From a virus, in IMG/VR virus record IMGVR_UViG_3300020470_001880, positions 1 through 22,152 of that record: DNA of 22,152 nt. One strand, 5' to 3'. Both the position numbers and the translations under genes were made by a program. Below, piece by piece: positions 7,148 to 16,185 of this stretch. How positions within the stretch are numbered: position 1 is the first letter of the stretch; the number at the start of each line of letters is the position of its first letter. The notes under the pieces were generated by a model. That model had not been told where the DNA came from. It saw only the letters and a program-made list of their open reading frames with translations, and searched no databases.

Positions 7148-8313
7148 TGCATATATTTACTTATATTGATAAAGATGCTACTATTTATCAAAAATCTAAA
7201 ATTTTAGGAGTAGCTCCAAGTGAAGAACAGAATCAAAATACTGGTTTAGATTCTATATTAGAATTACAAAAATATAAAATTGATGGTGTGTTTTACAATT
7301 CTAGAGCGTTGGTTTATGCAGATTTAACATCATTATCTGCTGAAATAACTGCAGGTACAATACCAACAACAGCTACACATTCTTTATTACTATATAGTGC
7401 TAGAGCATATGATATTCCATTGAAATATAATATTGAAGCATATCCAGTATCTGAATCTTGGGATATGGGAACAGGTAAAGCTTCAGATGAACCTATAACT
7501 CAAGATGGTTGTAGTTGGAAATATAGAGATGGTTATTTAGATAGTAGTGGTAGTCATTGGGCTACATCATCCTTCTCTGAAGAAGCTGGTGAGTATTCTG
7601 CTACTGGTTCTGCAAACTTTGGTGGTACATATTATAAAGGACATAATGGTGATACAGATTTATATACACATACTCAAGCTTTTGAATTTGAAACTGCAGA
7701 TGTAAGTATAGATATTAGTACATCGGTTAATGCTATTAGAGCTAATACATTTGTAAATAATGGATTTATTTTGAAGAGAACTGATACTGAAGAGAATAAT
7801 AACGCACCATATGGTAACTTACAATTCTTTTCACGAGACACACATACAATTTATATTCCAAGAATAGAAACAAAATGGGATGATTCTGTTTGGTCAACTG
7901 GTAGTTTAAGTGAATTGGATATGAGTAAGGATATAATACTTTATATGAAAGGTTTAAAACCAGAATATAAAAATACATCAGTTGAAAAATTTAAAGTATG
8001 TGGTAGGAATAGAATTGTAGCTAAAACATATGCTACAGAATCAGGTTATTTAACATCAAACTACTTACCGAGTAGTTCTGTTGATGGTACAATGGGAACA
8101 TTCTACTCTGTGAGAGATGCATCAACAGATGAAGTATTGATTGATTTTAATAATTGTACAAAAGTTAGTTGTGATTCTGATGGTAACTTTTTTAACTTTA
8201 GATTAAGTACATTACAACCTGAAAGATATTATAAATTTTTATTTAAAGTAGTTAGTGGTTCAACAACTCAAATTTTTGATGATAATAAATTTCAATTTAA
8301 AGTCGTGAGGTAA
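7147..8313 (+). CDS. Baseplate-associated structural protein with DNRLRE-like beta-sandwich
   Basis: A 388-residue protein in the position of T4 gp7/gp8, but not recognisably like them. The N-terminal 250 residues follow the pattern of DNRLRE-type beta-sandwich domains. 'DKDATIYQ' (about 8-15) leads to 'NSRALVYADLTSL', then 'HSLLLYSARAYDIPLKYNIE', then 'YPVSESWDMGTGK' and a late 'NGFILKR' before 'FFSRDTHTIYIPRIETKWDD'. That last block matches the 'F.S.e......P.L.v.y' ending of the fold. Some members of this fold bind polysaccharides. The C-terminal 130 residues are also beta-rich. The protein overlaps the gp6 stop by one base, so it is probably translated by coupling. A role as an outer wedge or fibre-anchor protein is inferred. 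Confidence 0.75.
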   Translation: MHIFTYIDKDATIYQKSKILGVAPSEEQNQNTGLDSILELQKYKIDGVFYNSRALVYADLTSLSAEITAGTIPTTATHSLLLYSARAYDIPLKYNIEAYPVSESWDMGTGKASDEPITQDGCSWKYRDGYLDSSGSHWATSSFSEEAGEYSATGSANFGGTYYKGHNGDTDLYTHTQAFEFETADVSIDISTSVNAIRANTFVNNGFILKRTDTEENNNAPYGNLQFFSRDTHTIYIPRIETKWDDSVWSTGSLSELDMSKDIILYMKGLKPEYKNTSVEKFKVCGRNRIVAKTYATESGYLTSNYLPSSSVDGTMGTFYSVRDASTDEVLIDFNNCTKVSCDSDGNFFNFRLSTLQPERYYKFLFKVVSGSTTQIFDDNKFQFKVVR

Positions 8314-8315
8314 AT

Positions 8316-11267
8316 ATGGCTCAAGAAAGAAATATAGTTCCAAATCTTTATACAAGTGGTGGAGAGTTTAAATTAAAATCAGCACAGAATGGTGCACCTG
8401 GTGAAGAGTATATTGGTAGTTTTCACTATGATGTTGATTTAGATAGATACTATACTTTCTCAACTCCTGAAATAGGATTACAATCTAGTGAAGAAATAGT
8501 ATTGATAGACCCTAATATGAGAGATGAGAATGGTTATCTTATAGCACCATATAATGTTAAAAAGAATTATATGTTAAAGTTATCTCGAAAAAAATATGAG
8601 GATGTGAGAGAAGTAATCGATACAACAATTACAGAATTAGCTCCAGATATTCCTGTTGTACCTGAATTAACAATTGAAGAAAGAATTGAATTATTAAAAG
8701 GAGAGTTCTCTGATTTAAAAGTTCATATGTTTGACCAAGATTTAGATTTATTGATAAGAGAATCATTATTAGAACATAGTACTATATTAACAAGAGGTTT
8801 TACAGATGAGGTAGTTTTAAACTATATGGATATAGGTCACTTCGGTGTTGAAATGAAAGGTTCTAGTGCTACCGCAGAAGAAGGTGAGTTAGGAGATTGG
8901 CCATTTGTTACTATAAAGATTAATAATACAATAGTTTTTTCAGACCAAATAGCTCACGATGATTATAGGTGGTATAACTTTACACCAATAGTTTCACAAG
9001 AAGATGAACAACAGATGATAGAAATTAATTTTAATAATGATGTTAGTAATGAAGGTGGTGATAGAAATGTATTTATTAGAGCTATCAAAAACCAAGTACT
9101 TCCTTATCATAGATATGCAATTAATCCAGACATTGTCGAAGTAGATACAATAATAATCCCTCAAGTAACATCTTCAGAAGCTCCACAAGGTGACGGAACT
9201 GCTAATGAAATGACTATGGTACCAGAAGTTCCTTATGACCACGAACAACCTTATGCTGGATATGAAGAAAATTATTTTGAAATAAGAAATGAAGATACGG
9301 ATAGTGAAAAATCTACTCTTAAAGATTTCTTTGGAAATGATGCTAGTAATACTAATGTTCGTTTATATGATGTAGATGGTATAGCTGAAGTAAACAAATA
9401 TCCTAATGATGTTAATAGTTATGCTGGTAAGTTTAAAGGAGTTATGCGTGAAAATGGTACGGTTAAGTTTGATTTAAAAACCGATTGGTTTCAACAGAGT
9501 CTTCCACCAACACCTATTGAGTTTACTACTGATGATTTTCAAATAGGAAACATTAAGAATACTAAAATAGATTTAACCCAGACTCAACTACAACTTGAAA
9601 TGCAAGAAACGGCTATAGAAGAGTTAAAAAGAAAGTTAAATCAAGAGAATGAAGAATTTGAAGCTAGAGCAGAAGCTGCAGAAGCTGTTAGTGGTAGTCA
9701 AGCCGCTCAAATACAGGCTATGAAAGCTTCTATAAAGTCAATGTCTGAAAAATATTTTGAAGAGTGGAATGGAAAGTTTGGTGATGAGGAACGAGGGTAT
9801 AGTATGAGGTATAATGCTAGATTAGAAGCTAGTACGACTGCAGGAGCTCCTTGGGCAGGTAGTCAGAGACCAAAGTTCTGGTATGCTGACCCAGATTATG
9901 AAGATTCTATCCAAGATAATACTACAGCAGATTCACCTTTAATGATACCTAAATATCTTGGTAGTGGAGGCCCATTGGGTGATGTTCACGCATATCCTAT
10001 GGGTGATGGAGAAGAGGCTTCTGAAGGTTATGGTAAGATTAGAATGGATTATTATGCTGGTAATGCTCCTATATCACCTGAAGGATGGCCTAATGAGAAA
10101 CAAAGAATAGGTATTAGAGCTAAAGCTAATAGTTATAGAGGATGGCCAAGAATAAAGATTTATAACAAAGGTGCACCAGGAAATGATTTAGTAGGTCAAG
10201 TATCTATTGATTCTTATGAATGGAAAATATATTGGGTAGAATTAAATCTTGGTGATGTAGGTATTGAGAATAAAAATATAGAATTATTTTTTAAATTTGA
10301 TAATGATGATACTTCTTCATATAGAAAAAGAAAATGGTGGGGTAAGAAGTATAGAGTATACAGACACGATGTAACTGGTCACGATAGAGATGTATGGATA
10401 AGTCATTTGGTTAGAACAGACGGGTATCAGATTCCATTAGCTAAAGAATATAGTCCATATATGGATTCTTCAATGTTAAGAACTGAAGAAGGTGAAGATA
10501 TGGCCATTGATGGTAATGAGGAAACATATAAATATATGAGAGCTCAATGGGTTAATGTTAATAACACGCAAGTATTAACTTATCAACCTCCCTATCGAAG
10601 AGTTTATGGTCATTGGCACTGGTGGAATCCTTGGCATAAAAGATGGGTTCAATCTGAACCAACTTGGCCAGGAAGATTACCTCCAGCTGGAAAGTTAGAT
10701 AACAATGGTGGTATAAGAGTAACGATACCAGCTACTTCAGAATGGTTGTTTGAAAAATTAGATGAAGCTACCGTAGGGCCAAATAAATTAGCTCATATTA
10801 CTTTGGGTGGTCTAGGAGAAGCTGATAACGCTGGAGCAAATGGTATTGATAATATGAATGATAGGCGTGGTATTTATATTCTTCCATATCATAGATATAA
10901 ATTAGAGTTTTGTGCACATATAGAGTCTGGTATAGAATTATCAGATGGAACATTCACAACATCAGAAACACAAGCATCTAATAATAAATTTGCAGTTAGA
11001 GTTGCTGATACTAGAAATGGTGCTGAATCTGCACCTAATCCATATCCAGGCACAAAAGGATATGCGTGGGAAGTTTATCAAGAATTTGAAGCTGAAGAAA
11101 ATTGGAAAAAATTTGAAATGAATTTCGAAGGAAGACCTGGTTTACAAGGTGGAACAAAAGTTTATGTACAATTTGTACAAGGTGTTGGTGATAATGGAGA
11201 ACCACAAAGATTGTGGATTTCTGAAATAAGAATCTACGGGCCGTTTGAAGAAACAACAATGTATTAG
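8316..11267 (+). CDS. Large baseplate/adsorption protein with a CBM60-like module and a coiled coil
   Basis: A 983-residue multidomain protein. The N-terminus 'LYTSGGEFKLKSAQNG' (11-26) resembles other baseplate-associated proteins of environmental phages. Residues about 165-260 read like a calcium-dependent carbohydrate-binding module of the CBM36/60 type. The pattern is 'DWPFVTIKINNTIVFSDQIA' (194-213), a tyrosine-rich strand, then 'INFNNDVSNEGGDRNVFIRA' (237-256) with the characteristic ND...DRN loop. Residues about 415-490 form a coiled coil ('LQLEMQETAIEELKRKLNQE'). Residues 764-786 hold an extreme aromatic cluster ('YGHWHWWNPWHKRW'). The last 130 residues look like a jelly-roll sandwich. 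I infer a trimeric or long peripheral baseplate component that touches cell-surface sugars. It is not similar to T4 gp7-gp10 as far as I can see. Confidence 0.78.
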   Translation: MAQERNIVPNLYTSGGEFKLKSAQNGAPGEEYIGSFHYDVDLDRYYTFSTPEIGLQSSEEIVLIDPNMRDENGYLIAPYNVKKNYMLKLSRKKYEDVREVIDTTITELAPDIPVVPELTIEERIELLKGEFSDLKVHMFDQDLDLLIRESLLEHSTILTRGFTDEVVLNYMDIGHFGVEMKGSSATAEEGELGDWPFVTIKINNTIVFSDQIAHDDYRWYNFTPIVSQEDEQQMIEINFNNDVSNEGGDRNVFIRAIKNQVLPYHRYAINPDIVEVDTIIIPQVTSSEAPQGDGTANEMTMVPEVPYDHEQPYAGYEENYFEIRNEDTDSEKSTLKDFFGNDASNTNVRLYDVDGIAEVNKYPNDVNSYAGKFKGVMRENGTVKFDLKTDWFQQSLPPTPIEFTTDDFQIGNIKNTKIDLTQTQLQLEMQETAIEELKRKLNQENEEFEARAEAAEAVSGSQAAQIQAMKASIKSMSEKYFEEWNGKFGDEERGYSMRYNARLEASTTAGAPWAGSQRPKFWYADPDYEDSIQDNTTADSPLMIPKYLGSGGPLGDVHAYPMGDGEEASEGYGKIRMDYYAGNAPISPEGWPNEKQRIGIRAKANSYRGWPRIKIYNKGAPGNDLVGQVSIDSYEWKIYWVELNLGDVGIENKNIELFFKFDNDDTSSYRKRKWWGKKYRVYRHDVTGHDRDVWISHLVRTDGYQIPLAKEYSPYMDSSMLRTEEGEDMAIDGNEETYKYMRAQWVNVNNTQVLTYQPPYRRVYGHWHWWNPWHKRWVQSEPTWPGRLPPAGKLDNNGGIRVTIPATSEWLFEKLDEATVGPNKLAHITLGGLGEADNAGANGIDNMNDRRGIYILPYHRYKLEFCAHIESGIELSDGTFTTSETQASNNKFAVRVADTRNGAESAPNPYPGTKGYAWEVYQEFEAEENWKKFEMNFEGRPGLQGGTKVYVQFVQGVGDNGEPQRLWISEIRIYGPFEETTMY

Positions 11268-11277
11268 AGGAAAATAG

Positions 11278-14200
11278 ATGAGTTTAAAAGATTATAAAAA
11301 TTATGATGAAATAAAAGATAATAGAACTAAAACTCAAGGTAGTTTTGTTGATACTAAAACTAAAGCTCTTATAGAGGTTGGTGTAGAATTTCCATTTGCA
11401 CATTTTGGTATAGATAGTGGTTCAGGAAGACAAGTAGCTGATGATAATATTGAATTTCATGCATATACAATTGATGATAACCCACTTGGTAGTAAAGAAA
11501 CTAATTGTCACTATGAGGTAGCTTCAAAAAAAGGTGGAGATGGAGCGGCAATATTAAACTTAAAACCAGTAGAGGAATTAAATGAGTTAGGTTTTAACTT
11601 AGGTAGATATAAATATGTTTATAATATCTATAAAAAACTTACACATAATAACTTATACATACATCAAATATCACCATCAAGAACAGAGGTATTATTAAAA
11701 CCTGTAAAAACTAGAAATTTCATAAAAGACTTTCAGACAAATGTAGAATTTATGCATTTTGCAAACAAAGTTAATATTGGAGCTGAAGTTGGTTTTGAAA
11801 TGTTTGATGTTAATCAAGATGGTAATGTTAGTGTTCTTGATATTGTTGAAGGTTTAAACCCAGATAATGAGTTTGTACAACCACCACTAACATCTGCAGA
11901 AGCTTGGATTATTTCAGATTATATATTAGGATATAATCCAGAACCTAACTATGTTGGTAATGATACTTTTGGAGACCCAAGTAATCCAAGAGTTAAATTA
12001 ACATTAGATTATTTAGAAAAAAATGGAATAGATGTTAGAAATCCTGATAATCCTCACGGAAGTAATGAAGAAGCTTGGTTAAAATTAGCAAATAGATTAT
12101 TAGAAAACTATAAACTATTTGATAAATTAAATCCAGATGATTTAAACATATATTTAAATTTTGGTGGAAATAATTTCTCATTAGTTACAAATTGGATGCA
12201 GGATAAATTTAATTATCCAGAACAACCACACGGAATTGTTGTAAAATTACTAGAACCATTATCAGAAGAGATTATTGAAAGACAACAATTAAGTCTTGTT
12301 CAATTTTATAGTCCACCTGTTGTTGACAAGATTAGTTTAGTTGGAACACCACTTACTCAAAGAAAATTAAATGTTTTAGCTCCACATAATAAAAATGTAG
12401 ATGTGGGTTATCTAAAACCAAAACAAATGGAAGATTATGAAACTTGGGAAGAAATATTAGGATACAATCCAACTACATCTCAAAACATAATAGATTTTTA
12501 TTTATCAGGTAGTCATCTTGAACAAAGAGTCAATATAGACTATACTGATTATCGTAATTTTGTAAAGTTTGGTTCTGCATATGAAAGACTAGCTAATTTT
12601 AAATATAAATTAGGATTAATAGAAACTTATGATTCTAAGTCAGATGCATATTTTGTTATGAGTGGTTCACATTCTTCTTATCAACGATATAAAGGTTTGA
12701 AAGAACAAGTAATAAGTGGATTAGATGGATATGAAAAATTCTTATATTATGAAAGTGGTTCTTATATATCAGAGAGTGGATTGGGTGCAGTTGGTACTCT
12801 TGATTTTCAAGATGCTACGGCTCCAAAAATGAACTCATCAAAACCATATATTTTATATTCAACCACATCTTCACAATTTACTACTTGGTATGATAATCAA
12901 TTATCTAATGCTTTAAATCACGATAATTTTAATGAAGATTCTTTACAAGATAATGTTCCTATGCACTTAAAAAGTGATAATTCAAATGCAGAATATTTAT
13001 TATTTTTAAATATGATAGGTCAACATTTTGATACGGTTTGGACATATGCTAAACATATGACTGATATTGCAGATAGAACTCATAATATAAATACTTCTTA
13101 TAATTTTTCACCACATATTAGTGGTTCAAGAAATCACGAAGGACTTGATAAGGGATTAACATATTTTATAGCTCGTTCAAAAGGTTTAAAATTAAATGAT
13201 GGACAAGATTTAGTTAAATTGTGGAAATATGCTTTAGGTGAAAATCAATTTAGTGCTGGTACATTAACCGTAAGTGGAAATAAAATAACTATTGCAGATA
13301 CTGCATTTTCTAACGACTTGGAAGATGGTACTTTATACATACCAGCTTCAGAGAATCCATCAGGTTCTGCTTTTGAAGCTACACTAACTAATGTATATCA
13401 TACATCTGCATCAATATCACCAGCATATAATGGTGAATTTAGTTCTAGTAATTATTCAATTACTTATGATATTGAGGGTTCAGTAGAAAGTAGTTTAAGT
13501 GCAAATGATTATACAAAAGAGATATGGAGAAGATTATTAAACAACTTACCATATCTTTTGAAAACAAAAGGAACTGCTCGTTCTATTAAAGCTCTAATAT
13601 CTTGTTATGGTATACCACAAACAATATTAGACATTAGAGAGTATGGAGGCCCAACCGATGTAGGTAAACAAATTTTTTCTAAATCATATTTTGGGTATGG
13701 TTTACATTATACAGGTAGTAATCAGTATGTTGAAGTACCGTGGAAAAAATCTTCAAAAACAAGTAGGACTCCTGATTCATTACAATTTAGATTTGCATTT
13801 GATATAGATAAGAATAAAGAAGATGTTGTCTATAATTTTGGTTCAGTAACAAATATGTATCAACCACATATTAGTAGTTCGGAAGGTAATCATAATTCAG
13901 TTAGATTAGCTACACTAGGAGGAGGAGCTACAGGTAGTGCTAATTGGGAAATAAGAGCCAATACATTAACTGGTAGTGCTCTTCACGATATGGGTAAAGC
14001 TCCTGCTTCACCAAGTGTTGATTTTATACAAGGAACTGGTATACCTTCTTATGCTAGTTTCAATGCAATATCAGCTTCAACAGACCATTGGGGATACTTA
14101 TCATTTAACTTATCAGGTTCTGAGGGATATAAAACAATATTATCAGATGTATATCCTATATTTGATGGTGGATTTTGGCAAGTAGTATTACAAAGAACTT

Positions 14201-16065
14201 CTGGTTCAGATTCTAAAAATATAGCTCAAACATATGAGTTACATTTAAAAAGAGCTGAGGATAATAAGATAACATTCTCATCTGTGACATCTATGTCACT
14301 ATCATCATCTCAGACTTCTTATATGCATAATTATACTTCATCTGATTATCTATACATTGGTAATTCAGGTTCTGATATAGATGGTGGATTCTTTAGTGGA
14401 AGTATACAAGAAGTTAGATTATGGAATAAAAAATTAGAAGATAAATCTATTAATATTCATACAAGAGCTCCTTTTTCTTATGCTGGAGGAACAACAAGTT
14501 CTTTTTATGACAACTTAGAAGCTAGATTTCCTTTTAACGAAATATATGAACACGAAACAGTAGGAGTTTCAACACCTAATGTTTATTCTAGTTCAAATAT
14601 AGCTAATATTACAACTTATATGACAACAGCTTCATTAGTTAATTTTGGAACTACAAATAAATCTTATAAAGAATTTGAAATACAAAATAATTTTCAATTG
14701 CCTAATATAGGAGCTAACAGATTAACATCAAATAAGATTAGAACAGAAGATACTTATCTTGATGGAAACTTAAATGTTAAGATAAGGTCTGAAAAAAGAG
14801 CTCACGATTATGCACCAATAGACTCTCCAAAGTTAGATGTATACTTTTCTCCATCACAACCAATTAATGAAGACATTATTGCAGATTTCGCTGGATTGGA
14901 ACTAGATGATTTCTTGGGAGACCCAGAGGATATTTATAAAGACAAATATACAGAGTTAGAAAAAGTTAGAAATTTATATTTTGATAGAGTTGATAATTTA
15001 AATAATTTCTTTGATTATATTAGATTAATACAAATGTATGATTCAACTTTATTTGACCATATTAAAAGTTTAATTCCACATAGAGCACACGAAAGTGTTG
15101 GATTATTAATAGAACCAAATATATTAGAAAGACCAAAATTCTCAGGATGGAAACCTCTTGTTAGAGAAAATAAATATTTTCAAAACGATAAGGTAGAAAA
15201 TGTATATGGTGAGGATATAGCAACAGATTACACTGGTAAAGGAACGGGAGCTTCACATTCATTAGATAGAAGTGTAGAATTTTTAAGACATACTGGTTCA
15301 GTTGATATGGGTGTTGATAATATGACTGCAGAAGCTGATTTATATAATGTAGTAGGTGGTGAACTTTTTAATGATACGGTAACTTTAGGAAATTCCTTAA
15401 TTGTAGAAGTTCAAAAAACAGGAAGTTTAACAGCTCCAACAGTTGATGATTATAGTCCAATATTTTCAACAAAGTTTCCTATATCTAGTTCTTTAGTAGT
15501 TACTATGTCGGCAGATTTTTCTAATGGAGATGTTAGACCAACTGGTTCAGTAGAAGATGGTTTACAAAATAGTTTAACAACTACATATTTAGCAGATATT
15601 ACAACTAAGGATACACACCAATCTTCTTCATATATAGTTGGTTTTGGTGGTGCTGGTTATGCATCACATTCTGAAGATTGGCATGGTAATCCTGAAAAAG
15701 AAGGATTACATCCATTTGTTCATAAACATATTTTAAGTAATAGATATTTAATACATAGTTCATCTAAGTATGAGTGTGTATTAACGGATGGTACTATAAC
15801 AGAAAAACCAATGGTGCCTTATGGTTATTGGGATAATGATAGAAGTATAACAGGTTCAATAGATTCTGGTATGGCAGGTAAAGGATTCTTACCAGCAGAA
15901 TGTACTCCACCTAATACTTATGCATATAAATCTCAAAAATATATGGGTACAAAAAATAAAATAACAACTACTTATGATGGAAAGGACGCATTTGAGGTTC
16001 ACGAGACTACGCCGAATGTTTTAGTAGTGTCAGATACTTCACCAAATACATTACAAGTACAATAA
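11278..16065 (+). CDS. Giant baseplate/adsorption protein with dockerin-like Ca loop and LamG domain
   Basis: A 1595-residue protein, the largest of the window. The N-terminal about 140 residues are beta-rich. Residues 177-188 ('DVNQDGNVSVLD') form a dockerin/EF-hand type loop with oxygen ligands at all expected places (D177, N179, D181, N183, S185, D188). The following helix reads 'AWIISDYILGY'. A helical linker follows. Residues about 756-795 contain 'LPYLLKTKGTARSIKALISC' and 'YGIPQTILDIREYGG', a block I recall from large structural proteins of environmental T4-like phages. Residues about 815-1050 form a LamG/concanavalin-type sandwich ending 'FSGSIQEVRLWNKKL'. The C-terminal 500 residues are of unknown fold. 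Position after the gp6 group and size suggest a baseplate-peripheral or receptor-binding protein. TAGAGG at the upstream stop is its ribosome site. Confidence 0.8.
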   Translation: MSLKDYKNYDEIKDNRTKTQGSFVDTKTKALIEVGVEFPFAHFGIDSGSGRQVADDNIEFHAYTIDDNPLGSKETNCHYEVASKKGGDGAAILNLKPVEELNELGFNLGRYKYVYNIYKKLTHNNLYIHQISPSRTEVLLKPVKTRNFIKDFQTNVEFMHFANKVNIGAEVGFEMFDVNQDGNVSVLDIVEGLNPDNEFVQPPLTSAEAWIISDYILGYNPEPNYVGNDTFGDPSNPRVKLTLDYLEKNGIDVRNPDNPHGSNEEAWLKLANRLLENYKLFDKLNPDDLNIYLNFGGNNFSLVTNWMQDKFNYPEQPHGIVVKLLEPLSEEIIERQQLSLVQFYSPPVVDKISLVGTPLTQRKLNVLAPHNKNVDVGYLKPKQMEDYETWEEILGYNPTTSQNIIDFYLSGSHLEQRVNIDYTDYRNFVKFGSAYERLANFKYKLGLIETYDSKSDAYFVMSGSHSSYQRYKGLKEQVISGLDGYEKFLYYESGSYISESGLGAVGTLDFQDATAPKMNSSKPYILYSTTSSQFTTWYDNQLSNALNHDNFNEDSLQDNVPMHLKSDNSNAEYLLFLNMIGQHFDTVWTYAKHMTDIADRTHNINTSYNFSPHISGSRNHEGLDKGLTYFIARSKGLKLNDGQDLVKLWKYALGENQFSAGTLTVSGNKITIADTAFSNDLEDGTLYIPASENPSGSAFEATLTNVYHTSASISPAYNGEFSSSNYSITYDIEGSVESSLSANDYTKEIWRRLLNNLPYLLKTKGTARSIKALISCYGIPQTILDIREYGGPTDVGKQIFSKSYFGYGLHYTGSNQYVEVPWKKSSKTSRTPDSLQFRFAFDIDKNKEDVVYNFGSVTNMYQPHISSSEGNHNSVRLATLGGGATGSANWEIRANTLTGSALHDMGKAPASPSVDFIQGTGIPSYASFNAISASTDHWGYLSFNLSGSEGYKTILSDVYPIFDGGFWQVVLQRTSGSDSKNIAQTYELHLKRAEDNKITFSSVTSMSLSSSQTSYMHNYTSSDYLYIGNSGSDIDGGFFSGSIQEVRLWNKKLEDKSINIHTRAPFSYAGGTTSSFYDNLEARFPFNEIYEHETVGVSTPNVYSSSNIANITTYMTTASLVNFGTTNKSYKEFEIQNNFQLPNIGANRLTSNKIRTEDTYLDGNLNVKIRSEKRAHDYAPIDSPKLDVYFSPSQPINEDIIADFAGLELDDFLGDPEDIYKDKYTELEKVRNLYFDRVDNLNNFFDYIRLIQMYDSTLFDHIKSLIPHRAHESVGLLIEPNILERPKFSGWKPLVRENKYFQNDKVENVYGEDIATDYTGKGTGASHSLDRSVEFLRHTGSVDMGVDNMTAEADLYNVVGGELFNDTVTLGNSLIVEVQKTGSLTAPTVDDYSPIFSTKFPISSSLVVTMSADFSNGDVRPTGSVEDGLQNSLTTTYLADITTKDTHQSSSYIVGFGGAGYASHSEDWHGNPEKEGLHPFVHKHILSNRYLIHSSSKYECVLTDGTITEKPMVPYGYWDNDRSITGSIDSGMAGKGFLPAECTPPNTYAYKSQKYMGTKNKITTTYDGKDAFEVHETTPNVLVVSDTSPNTLQVQ

Positions 16066-16067
16066 TT

Positions 16068-16075
16068 GATAAATA
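16068..16075 (+). promoter_or_regulatory. Late-promoter-like octamer GATAAATA
   Basis: GATAAATA is one base from the T4 late consensus TATAAATA and fits the NATAAATA form described for cyanophage late genes. It begins three bases after the stop of the 1595-aa gene and lies about 110 bp before the next gene. A gp55-like sigma factor that would read such a site is encoded in this window. AT richness makes such an octamer fairly common by chance, so the support is its intergenic position. Confidence 0.5.
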
Positions 16076-16099
16076 AATGATTAAAAATTGATATTGACT

Positions 16100-16113
16100 A
16101 TATTTATATATGA
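16100..16113. promoter_or_regulatory. 14-bp AT motif, copy 2, promoter candidate before the second structural group
   Basis: ATATTTATATATGA, identical to 1672-1685. In both places it stands shortly before a group of virion genes. TATAAT occurs 14 bases downstream (16128-16133), though without a well-spaced -35 element. The 120-bp gap (16066-16185) otherwise holds no gene, no G+C-rich hairpin and no T run, so no terminator is seen between the two structural groups. Confidence 0.42.
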
Positions 16114-16185
16114 ACAAAAGTATTGTTTATAATGAAAGAAAGTTATAGAATATATCAAATAGAAAAATTATATAGGAGATAAAAG

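Noticed and set aside
13976-14185. A 69-aa plus-strand frame inside the giant gene
   Set aside because: It is in another frame of the LamG-bearing region, with a composition expected of a shadow frame and no ribosome site.
16110-16148. A 12-codon open frame (MNKSIVYNERKL) in the 120-bp gap
   Set aside because: It is very short, has no ribosome site, and its ATG is part of the repeated motif. A leader peptide cannot be excluded but is not supported.
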